44,428 bases of DNA from the NCBI GenBank assembly GCA_021647705.1, contig JAKIUF010000037.1:1-44428 (forward strand), in the 5' to 3' direction. Shown here one piece after another: positions 15,013 to 23,098 of the stretch. The DNA comes from Gammaproteobacteria bacterium. Its GTDB lineage: Bacteria; Pseudomonadota; Gammaproteobacteria; SZUA-152. Within the stretch, counting starts at the first letter, position 1. The number at the start of each line of letters is the position of its first letter. Below the pieces are notes generated by a model. The model was not told the origin of the DNA, did not search any database, and was given only the letters and a program-made list of their open reading frames with translations. A program made the translations under genes and the position numbers.

Positions 15013-15369
15013 ATGAAAAAACTACTGAGCACTATCGCACTGGGTCTGTTCATCAGCACATCCGCATTCGCAGCGAAAATGACCGTTGAAGAAGTTAATT
15101 CGCAAATGGCTACGCTGAAAGGAAAAGAAGTCACGGTGACCGGCAACGTTGTGAAAGTGAACAACGGCATCATGAAACGTAACTTTATTCACGTACAGGA
15201 TGGCACAGGTGGCAAAAACACCAACAACCTCATTATCACCAGCAAACAAACTGCCACCGTTGGTAACAACATCACTGCCACTGGCATCGTTGTACTGGGC
15301 ACCGATTTTGGTATGGGATATACATACCCGTTACTCGTTGAACAGTCTGTTATTAAAGTCAACAAATAA
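15013..15369 (+). CDS. Periplasmic OB-fold (nucleic-acid-binding-like) protein
   Basis: This 118-residue exported protein has a clear cleavable signal peptide (residues 1-20, ending AFA). The mature part resembles the small OB-fold domain found in many proteobacterial exported proteins: GKEVTVTGNVVKVNNGIM, NFIHVQDGTGG, then VGNNITATGIVVLGTDFGMGY. The ligand is unknown. Despite the 'nucleic-acid-binding' label of the fold, periplasmic members may bind other molecules or proteins. AAAGGAG precedes the ATG. It begins 39 bases after valS and may be cotranscribed. A strong hairpin follows. Confidence 0.8.
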   Translation: MKKLLSTIALGLFISTSAFAAKMTVEEVNSQMATLKGKEVTVTGNVVKVNNGIMKRNFIHVQDGTGGKNTNNLIITSKQTATVGNNITATGIVVLGTDFGMGYTYPLLVEQSVIKVNK

Positions 15370-15380
15370 GTTATCGAATG

Positions 15381-15421
15381 TGTGCAGTGCAGAGTGTGCT
15401 GTAACTACTCTGCACTGCACA
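15381..15421. terminator. 15-bp perfect stem-loop after the OB-fold gene
   Basis: The arms TGTGCAGTGCAGAGT (15381-15395) and ACTCTGCACTGCACA (15407-15421) pair fully around an 11-base loop, 11 bases after the stop codon. The sequence after it (TAAAATATT) is A/T-rich rather than a T-run, so it may end transcription weakly or stabilise the 3' end of the mRNA. Confidence 0.5.
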
Positions 15422-15444
15422 TAAAATATTACAATTTGAGCCGG

Positions 15445-15674
15445 GTAGGGTGGAACAAGCGTAGCGGTTCCACCAAACGGGAAAGGGACATATTCAACGT
15501 TCGGTCAGCTATCGTCGCTTGTCGATGAATCGTTGTTGCATGAGGGCTTTTTTCTCCTGTTTCAGGCAATCGGTTTTTTGTTACAAGGTGCTTTTATCAA
15601 CGGTTGTGAGCGCAGAGGCGATTTGTTGTTTCTTATAGCCTGTTGGTGGAACCGCTGCGCTTGTTCCACCCTAC
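15445..15674. repeat. Intergenic element bounded by 31-bp inverted repeats
   Basis: GTAGGGTGGAACAAGCG... (15445-15475) and its inverse (15644-15674, one mismatch) bracket 230 bases. Related single arms occur at 10888 and 19666, and a 148-base element with the same ends lies at 36680. The following stretch to 15874 contains a GGCAATC/GATTGCC hairpin near 15826-15843 and no gene. Confidence 0.7.
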
Positions 15675-15874
15675 AATTTTACGCTGTGTTGAATAAAGTG
15701 AAACAAAAAAACGATAGCAGTCCAGCTCTGCCATCTTCCTGGGCAGGGCTTAGCCTGACGGCTATGCCCTTGCTGATGCCCGGAACGTGAGGCAATCCCA
15801 AAACCCAGAACAACTCGCAAGGACAGGGCAATCGCAAGGGATTGCCCCTACGATTGGCGAGATTATTGATGCAT

Positions 15875-16738
15875 TTAAATCGATAGCCACAATACTTCGG
15901 GCAGCTTAAACTGTTTTTCCTGCTGCGTAATCGGGCAGATAAAGGTTAAGCTGCTGGCCGTTAATTGCAGATTTTCTTCACCCGCTTCCTGCTGGCCCTC
16001 TCCAGCATACAAACGATCCCCTACTACCGGAAAACCAATACTCAACAGGTGCTTGCGTATTTGATGTTTGCGCCCGGTATCAATGCGCACGTCCAGCAAA
16101 GAGCAGTCTTTTTTCTCATTATATTCCAGCAGGCTTGCATAACTGCGCGCAGAACGGTCATCAATATCCGTATCTATTTTTTTCGGCCAGCCGCTTTCAG
16201 GAAACCGGCCATGCACAATCACTTGATAACGTTTTTCCATTTCACGTTGCGCAAATAATTTGGCAAGCTTGGAAGCCATGCGTTTTTGATGGGCGATAAT
16301 AATTAAACCAGTAGCCGCACGATCCAGGCGATGCACCACAAAAGCCGGGCGCTGTGGTGTCAGGTTTTGCTCAACCCAGCGTTGGATCGTGCAATGATCT
16401 CCCCATTTTGAGCCCTGCGAAAGCAAGCCATAAGGCTTGTACCAAATACTGTATTCACCCTGATCCGCAATGAGCTGCGGCGGTGTAGGAATGGACTCCA
16501 AGACACGACGATCATAATAAAGATGTAACTCATCACCCACCTCAGGTGTTTTGCTGGCACGTCGCAACCTGCGTGGCTTGCCCGTTTTTTTCTCCTCCAG
16601 CCATACTGCGCCTTTTTGCATAACCTGTTTGATCTGTTGTTTGGACAAGCCAGTGGCTTCCGCCAGTAAATCCACGGCACTGGAATCCGTATTTTCAACC
16701 GTGAGGTGAATGTCAAAAGGCGATGTAAATTCAGGCAT
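15875..16738 (-). CDS. RluA-family RNA pseudouridine synthase
   Basis: This enzyme isomerises uridine to pseudouridine in ribosomal or transfer RNA. The catalytic motif HRLDRAATGL places the essential aspartate at about residue 139 of this start. It follows an N-terminal S4-like RNA-binding region (LSKQQIKQVMQKGAVWLEE) and the RluA segment YSIWYKPYGLLSQGSKWGD. RIDTGRKHQIRKHL and FPVVGDRLY complete the family pattern. The target base is not predictable from this alone. The ATG at 16738 keeps the conserved part. Longer starts to 16810 are in frame but overlap the divergent promoter region. The family normally works alone. Confidence 0.88.
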   Translation of the reverse strand: MPEFTSPFDIHLTVENTDSSAVDLLAEATGLSKQQIKQVMQKGAVWLEEKKTGKPRRLRRASKTPEVGDELHLYYDRRVLESIPTPPQLIADQGEYSIWYKPYGLLSQGSKWGDHCTIQRWVEQNLTPQRPAFVVHRLDRAATGLIIIAHQKRMASKLAKLFAQREMEKRYQVIVHGRFPESGWPKKIDTDIDDRSARSYASLLEYNEKKDCSLLDVRIDTGRKHQIRKHLLSIGFPVVGDRLYAGEGQQEAGEENLQLTASSLTFICPITQQEKQFKLPEVLWLSI

Positions 16739-16822
16739 AATAGTGACCATTTTAAAGCTTGCGCACATTGTAGCCGAATAAGGTGATGCAAACCGCAAGA
16801 CATCATTCACAATAGATATTCC

Positions 16823-17470
16823 ATGACCTTATTAGAATCATTATTTCATCCGAAACTGTTGTTTGCCCTGGCACTCTTTGCCGTTGTCTCAGTATTTGTC
16901 GAAGTCGCCGCTTATAAATTGCTGAATGCCATCGCTGACGTTGCACCTTCGCACTGGCTGATGGAGCACATCATCATCCCAGCGGCACGCGCACTGGCAT
17001 TGGTCAGTTTTATTTTGGTGGCCTATCCGGTGTTATTTGGCGTGGAATCAGCACGGCCTGTGGATGAATTACTGGCCGCCGGGCAGTTACGGCTGAGTAA
17101 TCTCGTGAATGTGGTTTTTCTATTATCGTTACTGTTGCCGTTGATTCCAGTCTTCAGCCGCTGGCCGGCTTTTGTATTACCCATACAAGGCATTGCCGCC
17201 GCCACCATGGTATTTCGCTGGTGGGCGGAAACCCAACCGCAAATAGATATCCATTTCTGGCCCGGTGCAATAACCGTGCTGGGCTTGCTGGTGTTTGCTT
17301 TTATCACCCATGAAATTGCCAAACAGCTTTCTCATCAATTAGAAAAAAAAGTTGATAGCCTTATTAACCATGAAGGTTCCGGCCGGTTGATTTATCGTAC
17401 AGTGGTGATGATCATGCAAGTGCCCGTCGTCCTGCTATACACATTATCTCTGGGACAACAATTGCACTGA
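16823..17470 (+). CDS. Multi-pass inner-membrane protein, unknown function
   Basis: I do not recognise this 215-residue protein. It has about six hydrophobic segments (roughly 11-31, 50-70, 92-112, 115-132, 146-165 and 190-210). A charged loop (THEIAKQLSHQLEKKVDSLINHEG) lies before the last one. Charged or polar residues within the membrane are few, so no transport mechanism is suggested. Its start is 84 bases from the RluA-type gene, transcribed the other way. Housekeeping-like composition and lack of nearby repeats at its 5' end suggest a stable chromosomal gene. Confidence 0.7.
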   Translation: MTLLESLFHPKLLFALALFAVVSVFVEVAAYKLLNAIADVAPSHWLMEHIIIPAARALALVSFILVAYPVLFGVESARPVDELLAAGQLRLSNLVNVVFLLSLLLPLIPVFSRWPAFVLPIQGIAAATMVFRWWAETQPQIDIHFWPGAITVLGLLVFAFITHEIAKQLSHQLEKKVDSLINHEGSGRLIYRTVVMIMQVPVVLLYTLSLGQQLH

Positions 17471-17480
17471 CATTATCGGC

Positions 17481-17602
17481 GTAGGGTGGGCATGTTTTTT
17501 TGCCCACGCGGATACAGAACATGAAGACCTAACGCAAAGACGCTGTGATGCGTGATCGAGCGACAGAACACCGCGTGGGCACAAACTACGTGCCCACCCT
17601 AC
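17481..17602. repeat. GTAGGGTGGGC...GCCCACCCTAC intergenic element, copy 1
   Basis: The ends GTAGGGTGGGCA and TGCCCACCCTAC are inverted, with inner inverted pairs (GCCCACGCGG/CCGCGTGGGC). The second copy is at 17699-17909 and a shorter one at 25410-25484. Together with the gene fragment that follows it, this copy forms the first half of a tandem duplication. Confidence 0.7.
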
Positions 17603-17614
17603 CGAATTACCGAA

Positions 17615-17698
17615 CTAAATAAGTCGTAGTGTTTCCATCCACACAGCCGCTGAACCTGCCACAAAAAACAGGCCAGACAGCCTCCTGCTTTCAGCGGC
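17615..17698 (-). pseudogene. Duplicated 3' end of the GIDE/EF-hand gene
   Basis: About 27 codons match the last codons of the gene at 17922. The encoded tail (LFFVAGSAAVWMETLRLI then stop) is nearly the same as the intact gene's GFFVAGSAAVWMATLRLI. The fragment is preceded by a repeat copy just as the intact 3' end is, so the unit of duplication was repeat plus gene end. It has no start codon of its own and is not expected to be expressed. Confidence 0.75.
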
Positions 17699-17909
17699 GT
17701 AGGGTGGGCATGTTTTTTTGCCCACGCGGATACAGAACATGGAAATCTAACGCAAAGATGCAGAGCGCGCAAAGGATTGGAGGATAATAAGCAAAAGATA
17801 ATCTCTGCGTCCTCTGCGCCTTCGCGCCTCTGCGTTGGGTTTTATGATACTGCGATGCGTGATCGAGCGACAAAACACCGCGTGGGCACAAACTACGTGC
17901 CCACCCTAC
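17699..17909. repeat. GTAGGGTGGGC...GCCCACCCTAC intergenic element, copy 2
   Basis: It has the same inverted ends as copy 1, but the interior is longer. It contains a second palindromic repeat, of the AACGCAAAG...CTCTGCGTT kind (about 17750-17840), also found at 23931-24120, 43020-43108 and 44126. The nested arrangement suggests one repeat inserted into the other. Confidence 0.65.
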
Positions 17910-17921
17910 CGAATGACCGAA

Positions 17922-18848
17922 CTAAATAAGTCGCAGTGTTGCCATCCACACAGCCGCTGAGCCCGCCACAAAAAAACCTGCCAAACAGCCCCCTGCTTTC
18001 AGCTTATAACGCTTAATCAACTCATACTGGGGATGCACAGATAACAAATAAGGACGGTTGTCGTGTTGTGGTTTTTTCATAAGGTGAGTGGGTGGCTCCA
18101 CACTGCGTTTCGATTGTTCACGACGCACTCGGTCATAGGCCGCTTTGCGCACCGCTTCCCATTCCTGTACATCAAGCTCACCATCCCCATTGCTATCAAA
18201 ATGTTTTAAAAGCGCGGTTGGATTTTTTTTCCATAGTGCCAGTACGTCACGCACTTCAGCATCGGTATTAAAGGATTCTGCGCCACCACCCACCGATAGA
18301 AACATACCAATGGCATACAAGGGCTCACCCGGGTGCATACGTTCCTCCGTGTACCGGTAATGGCCACTCAGCCGCCCCAACAAACTGCCGCTTTTATATG
18401 AGTTACGTCGCGAGGGGTAACTGGATTCATACCACACTTTTTTGGTTTTACAACTAACGACAGCATCTTCCGGGTCAATCACGCAGCGCCCTGTACGCCC
18501 CACCAATACAAACAATTCATCACTGGTACCGGATGCGACAACACTGCTGTCGTGCCGGCCATGCATTTCCTCGACTTTATAGCGATACCAGGTGCAGGGT
18601 ATGGTGGTCAATGGTGCAATGATGGGCTCCCCTTCCATGAGTTCACCACGTCCCGCCAACTCAACATACCCTTGTGCCGCAGAGCGGATTTTCGAGGTGG
18701 GCGTATCTTCGATAATGCGTGCGCGCCGGAAGAAAATGAAGGCAAAAACAAAACCGGCTACAGAGGCAATAATACAAACAAGCAGATAAAGATAAAATTT
18801 ACCCTGTGGGAGATTAAGCACCCAGGTTTGCAATGAGTCAGCGGACAT
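17922..18848 (-). CDS. GIDE-domain membrane protein with EF-hand
   Basis: The 308-residue protein has an N-terminal membrane helix (18-40), a GIDE domain (about 50-195) as in mitochondrial MULAN/MAPL and its bacterial relatives, and a C-terminal membrane helix (about 287-305). The GIDE part shows RSAAQGYVELAGRGE, PCTWYRYKVEE and FVLVGRTGRCVIDPEDA. Between the domains lies a canonical calcium-binding EF-hand loop, DSNGDGELDVQEW (about residues 217-229). No RING finger is present, so ubiquitin ligase activity is not implied. LemA is encoded 24 bases upstream, and LemA-GIDE pairing is common in bacteria. The EF-hand insert is less usual and suggests calcium sensing. Confidence 0.8.
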   Translation of the reverse strand: MSADSLQTWVLNLPQGKFYLYLLVCIIASVAGFVFAFIFFRRARIIEDTPTSKIRSAAQGYVELAGRGELMEGEPIIAPLTTIPCTWYRYKVEEMHGRHDSSVVASGTSDELFVLVGRTGRCVIDPEDAVVSCKTKKVWYESSYPSRRNSYKSGSLLGRLSGHYRYTEERMHPGEPLYAIGMFLSVGGGAESFNTDAEVRDVLALWKKNPTALLKHFDSNGDGELDVQEWEAVRKAAYDRVRREQSKRSVEPPTHLMKKPQHDNRPYLLSVHPQYELIKRYKLKAGGCLAGFFVAGSAAVWMATLRLI

Positions 18849-18872
18849 CAGTTAAAAACAGCGTGTGCGAAA

Positions 18873-19445
18873 CTAACCAAACAATGCTTTGACATTGACG
18901 TCTTTAAGTTCTTCTTCATCAAACTCCAGCAATTCAGCAGGCTTGAAATTGAATTTACTGGCAATGATCACATCCGGGAATTGTTCGATACGGACATTAT
19001 TGAGATTAACCGCCTCGTTATAAAACTCACGCCGGTCGGCAATGGCATTTTCCAAGCCGGTGATGCGCGTTTGTAAATGCTGGAAAGATTGATCGGCTTT
19101 AAGATCGGGATAGGCTTCCGCCAGTGCAAACAGGCCACCCAGCCCCATGCGCAGCTGGGTTTCCGCCGCTCCGAGAGCACCGATATCGCCACTTTGCTGG
19201 GCGCTGGCCACTGCGGAACGGGCTTGCATCACTTTTTCCATGGTTTCCTGCTCATAGCCCATGTATTGCTTGCAGACCTCAATAAGTTTCGGCAATTCAT
19301 CATGGCGCTGCTTCAACAGCACATCAATATTCGCCCAGGACTTGCTGACATTATGCTTCAGCGACACCAGATTGTTGTAAATCATGATGGCGTACAGCAC
19401 GATTGCGGCAATCAAGCCAAGAATAATGAAAGTTGAAATATCCAC
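18873..19445 (-). CDS. lemA: LemA family protein
   Basis: LemA proteins have one N-terminal membrane helix and a periplasmic or cytoplasmic helical bundle. Their role is uncertain but linked to envelope function. This 190-residue copy has the helix at 4-24, the family motif YNNLVSLKHNVSKSWANIDVLLKQRHDELPKLIE split across 23-56, and the conserved LENAIADRREFYNEAV and FPDVIIASKFNF near the C-terminus. Length is typical. It precedes the GIDE/EF-hand gene by 24 bases and the two should share a transcript. Confidence 0.92.
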   Translation of the reverse strand: MDISTFIILGLIAAIVLYAIMIYNNLVSLKHNVSKSWANIDVLLKQRHDELPKLIEVCKQYMGYEQETMEKVMQARSAVASAQQSGDIGALGAAETQLRMGLGGLFALAEAYPDLKADQSFQHLQTRITGLENAIADRREFYNEAVNLNNVRIEQFPDVIIASKFNFKPAELLEFDEEELKDVNVKALFG

Positions 19446-19823
19446 TGCGACTCCCGGGTTGTGATTAATTGATTAGACTGACATGGTGATTTTTATCAGT
19501 ATCGGCAACAATTGTAACGAATTGAGCCAAATGAAAAACAACAGAATCATTACGCATGATATTCAAAAGAGCAAGAAAACAGCTTTTCCTGTTTAAGAAG
19601 AGCGCACATTGGAACGGGGTATGGGTCATAGCCGTCAGGTTAAGCCCTGCCCGGGTAGAGTAACCTGGTGGAACCGCTGCGCTTGTTCCACCATAACCTT
19701 GCATACACCGACAAACTCGATAGCCTGGGGGCAGGATCCATTCTGCCGGAGCCAGAACTCATTCAAAAAAGATATTCAAACTTCACTGTTCATTTTATTC
19801 CATTAAAACTGATCGATAAATAA
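19446..19823. repeat. Repeat-bearing gap upstream of lemA
   Basis: One 31-base TGGTGGAACCGC-type unit lies at 19666-19696, next to a segment (about 19627-19660, AGCCGTCAGGTTAAGCCCTG) that recurs inverted near 15740-15770. No gene is supported. The lemA promoter should be near 19450-19560, but no clear -35/-10 pair stands out. Confidence 0.5.
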
Positions 19824-19991
19824 GCATGCAATAACTCCCCCGCCTGGTATCTCGGCTTTACTTCCTGAGTCACCCTACCGTCCTCATCCATGAGGTCGTC
19901 GTATTCAGTTCCTTCTCGTTCGTTTCTTGAGCACAAAAAACGAACGAATGCGAACCCAATCTGAACACCAAACAGGGAAGTTATTGCATGC
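19824..19991. repeat. 168-bp element with 13-bp inverted ends
   Basis: GCATGCAATAACT (19824-19836) and AGTTATTGCATGC (19979-19991) are exact inverted repeats bounding a non-coding block. Inside is a second 10-bp stem TCGTTCGTTT/AAACGAACGA (19916-19925, 19938-19947). It may be a small non-autonomous mobile element. Only one copy is present in this window. Confidence 0.45.
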
Positions 19992-20108
19992 CTATTCCAA
20001 CTGGATATTGATATCTGGCTGTAGCCATGTCAGATCGGCATTTCAACCTAATCTGCACACGTTATGTCCACAACGCTGATTTTTTCGAGGCGGCATTTAT
20101 CATTAATG

Positions 20109-20828
20109 TCAATTGATCGCCATTTTCAGTTGTGCGCCCTCACGCTGTCGGGGGGATGAAAGACGCACATCGCGCACCCGCTGTTTCCGTTTTGTCGCAC
20201 GAAACAGCACACCCCAGGCATTACCCGCTTCAGCGGCCTGACGCAGACAATCCAGCGTTTGTGCATCACCTTTTTCCAGCCAGGCCAGTACAGCACCACA
20301 GGTTCCCGAGCGCAGAGTCTGCTCCAGAACATCAAAACCGTTCGTGCTATCGGAATGCACCAGCAACACACGGGCCGGGTCAATGCCTGCTTTTTTTAAC
20401 TCATCAATACTGGGTAAACAGGGTGGTGCTACCAGTACCAGCCAACGTTGCTGGCAAAAACTGGCCAGGGCAGGCAGCATTTGTTTCAGGTTCCGCTGTA
20501 GATTATGCGATTGCACTTCCGTACGACATTGTTCACCTAGCGAAATACTGCGGATCTCGGTCAATGCTCCAATCGGCAGGGTTTCCTCTGCTGCAATGCT
20601 GGGTTTATCGACTGTCTGGCTTTTGCTGGCATGGGTTACGGGTGCGTGACTGATTCTCTGTTCGTACCGCGCCTGACTTTTCCCTTTACCTTTTTTACCG
20701 GGCCTTAGATACCCTGCGAGTGAACGGGCACTCAAGTGCCAGATCGCTTGCGCATAAATGCTAAAAGAATCACTGATCACGTTGTAACCGACTGCTTTTA
20801 ACCCAAAGTATTCCGTTGCCCGTTTCAT
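20109..20828 (-). CDS. sulA: SulA-like SOS cell-division inhibitor
   Basis: SulA blocks FtsZ during DNA damage. This 239-residue protein is longer than E. coli SulA (169). The conserved domain lies in the C-terminal half: RWLVLVAPPCLPSIDELKKAG, RVLLVHSD, and DVLEQTLRSGTCGAVLAWLE. The basic N-terminal 100 residues (for example RPGKKGKGKSQ) are non-conserved. The ATG at 20828 shares its A with the TAA of lexA (TAATG), so it is translated with lexA as in the Pseudomonas lexA-sulA operon. It is controlled by the two SOS boxes before lexA. The related ImuA/RecA-like fold is an alternative assignment. Confidence 0.8.
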   Translation of the reverse strand: MKRATEYFGLKAVGYNVISDSFSIYAQAIWHLSARSLAGYLRPGKKGKGKSQARYEQRISHAPVTHASKSQTVDKPSIAAEETLPIGALTEIRSISLGEQCRTEVQSHNLQRNLKQMLPALASFCQQRWLVLVAPPCLPSIDELKKAGIDPARVLLVHSDSTNGFDVLEQTLRSGTCGAVLAWLEKGDAQTLDCLRQAAEAGNAWGVLFRATKRKQRVRDVRLSSPRQREGAQLKMAIN

Positions 20829-21433
20829 TATTTCACCTCGCCTCGAATCACACCGACAGCCAGACCTTCAATGGTCAAATCTTCATCACGCAAATCCACT
20901 TCGATGGGTTTGAAGCTGGGGTTTTCTGGCATCAGGCGCACTTTGTTACCCCGGCGACGAAAACGTTTGACGGTCACTTCGTCCCCCAGACGTGCTACTA
21001 CAATCTGGCCACTACGCACGTCCTGTGTACGATGCACTGCCAGCAGATCACCATTAAGGATGCCCACATCACGCATGCTCATACCCTTTACCCGCAGTAA
21101 ATAGTCCGCCGCAGGGTAAAAAATGGCGGCATCCATTTGATAATGCTCTTCGATATTCTCTTCTGCCAGAATCGGGTTTCCAGCAGCCACCCGCCCAATC
21201 ACGGGTAAACCCTGCTCTTTGTTGTCCACAATGCGAATTCCTCGCGAGGAACCGGCATACATTTCGATGGCTCCCTTGTTCAACAAGGCTTTGAGGTGAT
21301 CCTCCGCCGCATTGGCGGAGCGAAAGCCCATGGCATCGGCTATTTCCACCCGGGTAGGCGGCATATTGTATTCTTCGATGAAGTCACGAATCATCTCCAG
21401 CACTTCTTGCTGTCGATTGGTTAACCCTTTCAT
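20828..21433 (-). CDS. lexA: LexA SOS repressor
   Basis: LexA represses the SOS regulon and self-cleaves when RecA filaments form. All key parts are present in 201 residues. The N-terminal winged helix-turn-helix includes [15 protein letters not shown]. The cleavage site is Ala84-Gly85 (RVAAGNP), the catalytic Ser119 lies in GMSMRDVGI, and Lys156 in VTVKRF. Length matches E. coli LexA (202). Two consensus SOS boxes lie upstream, one containing the -10 box, so it regulates itself. sulA follows with overlapping stop and start. Confidence 0.97.
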   Translation of the reverse strand: MKGLTNRQQEVLEMIRDFIEEYNMPPTRVEIADAMGFRSANAAEDHLKALLNKGAIEMYAGSSRGIRIVDNKEQGLPVIGRVAAGNPILAEENIEEHYQMDAAIFYPAADYLLRVKGMSMRDVGILNGDLLAVHRTQDVRSGQIVVARLGDEVTVKRFRRRGNKVRLMPENPSFKPIEVDLRDEDLTIEGLAVGVIRGEVK

Positions 21434-21486
21434 ATTAATATCCTCCTGATCATATTAACGTTCTCCTGAAGTTTTCCTTCGATTTG

Positions 21487-21502
21487 CTGTCAATTCATAC
21501 AG
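21487..21502 (-). promoter_or_regulatory. SOS (LexA) box 2
   Basis: CTGTCAATTCATACAG fits the gammaproteobacterial LexA consensus CTGT-N8-ACAG exactly. It lies about 55 bases before the lexA start, downstream of the -10 box, and so would block elongation or promoter clearance when bound. Confidence 0.85.
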
Positions 21503-21517
21503 CAATTAATTGATTTT

Positions 21518-21550
21518 CTGTCATTATATACAGTAATTTGCATTCTGCAA
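21518..21550 (-). promoter_or_regulatory. lexA promoter with SOS box 1 covering the -10 element
   Basis: SOS box 1 is at 21518-21533 (CTGTATATAATGACAG on the minus strand). It contains a perfect TATAAT (21528-21523). A -35-like TTGCAG lies at 21550-21545, 16 bases further upstream. LexA bound here would occlude the polymerase directly. Confidence 0.85.
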
Positions 21551-21822
21551 GCCCTACTGCACACAAAATAATGAGGCGTCAAATCGACGCTACCCGTATG
21601 TGTAAAATCGGCACACGTATGCTCCTCTCTCCTCAACCCGCAATACGGTACAACTGCAACAAAAACCGAGATTATTGGTAAGTTATTCTCCAGATCCAGC
21701 AATTAATCGCTCCTAAACGGGTACTGAATTCCCATAAATGCCAAAAATTGCATGACAGCCTCGCGCCACATCCGTTAGCATGCAAAATACCAAACCCTGT
21801 AGACATTAATGAGAGGTGCAAC

Positions 21823-22575
21823 ATGCTCAGCGAAATATCACTCATGGCCTGGATGAGCGGAGCCATTGTATTTGCCATCGGCGCTGGTGTGGGATTTTAT
21901 ATCGCCCGACAAGTAAAGGATAAACACACGCTGGGATTGGAAAAACAACTGGAAACGACGCAGAATCAGCTGAGTGGATATCAGGGTGAGGTCAACCGTC
22001 ACTTCCTCAAAACTTCCCTGTTGTTCAACAAACTCACCGATGACTACCGCGAAGTGTATGAACACCTTGCCACTGGCGCACAAAAACTCTGCAACGATAA
22101 ACCACTCGCCGCCACGCTGGATCTGCCGGAGACAAAAATTCTCACCGCCGCAGGTGCCGGTGCCACAATCGCCAGTGAGGAAAAGCCAGCCGTCGAGGCT
22201 ATTACCCCGGCATCTTCCGATACCGAGCATGACGACACAACACGACCTGATGCCGAAGCCATGGCAAGCGCTGAAACAGCGACCGAAACGCTGTCCATTG
22301 AAGATGCAGACCTGCCAAAAGAAGCTGCTGAGGAACAGGTAGAAACAGCGCAAACGCACGCAAAGTCTTCCAGCACTGAGCCTTCAGTCACAGAAAAAAC
22401 AACACCCGCTGTTGCGGAAGCTGCTGACGTTATCCCTGCCATTACCGAGGAAGAATTGAAAACGCTGGAAGCCAACGAGCAGAAAAAGAACGAGGAAGAA
22501 GATGTTCCCCTTGGTGCCGAATCCACTCCCAGCGTGAAACCGGAGCATCACAAAATCCACCCGTCAATTCACTGA
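21823..22575 (+). CDS. zapG: YhcB/ZapG-like cell-division and envelope protein
   Basis: YhcB (ZapG, DUF1043) is an inner-membrane protein linked to divisome and cell-envelope growth. The N-terminus has one membrane helix (about 7-28) followed by the family coiled coil: ARQVKDKHTLGLEKQLE, LSGYQGEVNRHF, LLFNKLTDDYREVYEHLA and CNDKPL. The last 140 residues are an acidic, alanine- and threonine-rich disordered tail, longer than in E. coli (132 residues in total). GAGAGG six bases before the ATG at 21823 fixes the start. It is unlinked to the divergent lexA. A GC-rich hairpin follows the stop. Confidence 0.85.
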   Translation: MLSEISLMAWMSGAIVFAIGAGVGFYIARQVKDKHTLGLEKQLETTQNQLSGYQGEVNRHFLKTSLLFNKLTDDYREVYEHLATGAQKLCNDKPLAATLDLPETKILTAAGAGATIASEEKPAVEAITPASSDTEHDDTTRPDAEAMASAETATETLSIEDADLPKEAAEEQVETAQTHAKSSSTEPSVTEKTTPAVAEAADVIPAITEEELKTLEANEQKKNEEEDVPLGAESTPSVKPEHHKIHPSIH

Positions 22576-22605
22576 GTTTTTCATTCAAAACAAAGCTTTC
22601 CTCTA

Positions 22606-22635
22606 TTCCGGAGGGCAATCACCAGCCCTCCGGAA
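22606..22635. terminator. 11-bp GC-rich stem-loop after zapG
   Basis: TTCCGGAGGGC (22606-22616) and GCCCTCCGGAA (22625-22635) form a perfect stem with an 8-base loop, 30 bases past the zapG stop. The downstream bases ATCTGG are not a T-run, so intrinsic termination would be incomplete unless aided by Rho. Confidence 0.55.
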
Positions 22636-22682
22636 TCTGGCGGACTCGCACACCTTGTCCGGGTTATGCCTTTACCCTTTTG

Positions 22683-22724
22683 TTGCATATACATCATTCT
22701 GTTCTATAATGTGAATATGTAACT
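22683..22724 (+). promoter_or_regulatory. Promoter and operator of the RES-Xre toxin-antitoxin operon
   Basis: TTGCAT (22684-22689) and TATAAT (22706-22711) are spaced by 16 bases. The inverted arms GTTGCATAT (22683-22691) and ATATGTAAC (22716-22724), with one mismatch, flank them: one covers the -35 and one follows the -10. This placement suits autorepression by the antitoxin complex. Confidence 0.6.
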
Positions 22725-22741
22725 CTCAAAGAGGCTGGCTT

Positions 22742-23098
22742 ATGGCGCTTTTACACGCTCAACCTATTGATAATAATGCTGTTCTTTCTGAGGCATTGCT
22801 AAATACGGGAAAGGCACTCGGTATGACGCAGGTTCAGGTGGGCAATGTTATTGGTAAAGACCGTACTACGCTCAGTCGCGGTCTTTCACCCGCCAGCAAG
22901 GCAGGTGAACTGGCGCTGCTGTTTATCCGTTGTTATCGCAGCCTTTACGTTCTGATTGGCGGGAAACCTGACGATATGAAGCACTGGATGCATACCGAAA
23001 ATCGTCATACCGGCGGCACCCCGGCCAAGCAGGTTCAGACGGTACAGGGGCTAAACCATGTTCTTGAATACCTGGATGCCATGCGCGGAAAAATTTGA
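22742..23098 (+). CDS. Xre/MbcA/ParS-type antitoxin
   Basis: This 118-residue antitoxin is of the class paired with RES toxins. Residues 13-60 form a helix-turn-helix (ALGMTQVQVGNVIGKDRTTLSR). The C-terminal half, LLFIRCYRSLYVLIGGKPDDMKHWMHTEN, is the DUF2384 toxin-binding domain, followed by a helix with LNHVLEYLDAMRGKI. It should neutralise the toxin and repress the operon through the operator at 22683. AGAGG lies before the ATG. The stop overlaps the toxin start as TGATG, ensuring the antitoxin is made first. Confidence 0.88.
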   Translation: MALLHAQPIDNNAVLSEALLNTGKALGMTQVQVGNVIGKDRTTLSRGLSPASKAGELALLFIRCYRSLYVLIGGKPDDMKHWMHTENRHTGGTPAKQVQTVQGLNHVLEYLDAMRGKI

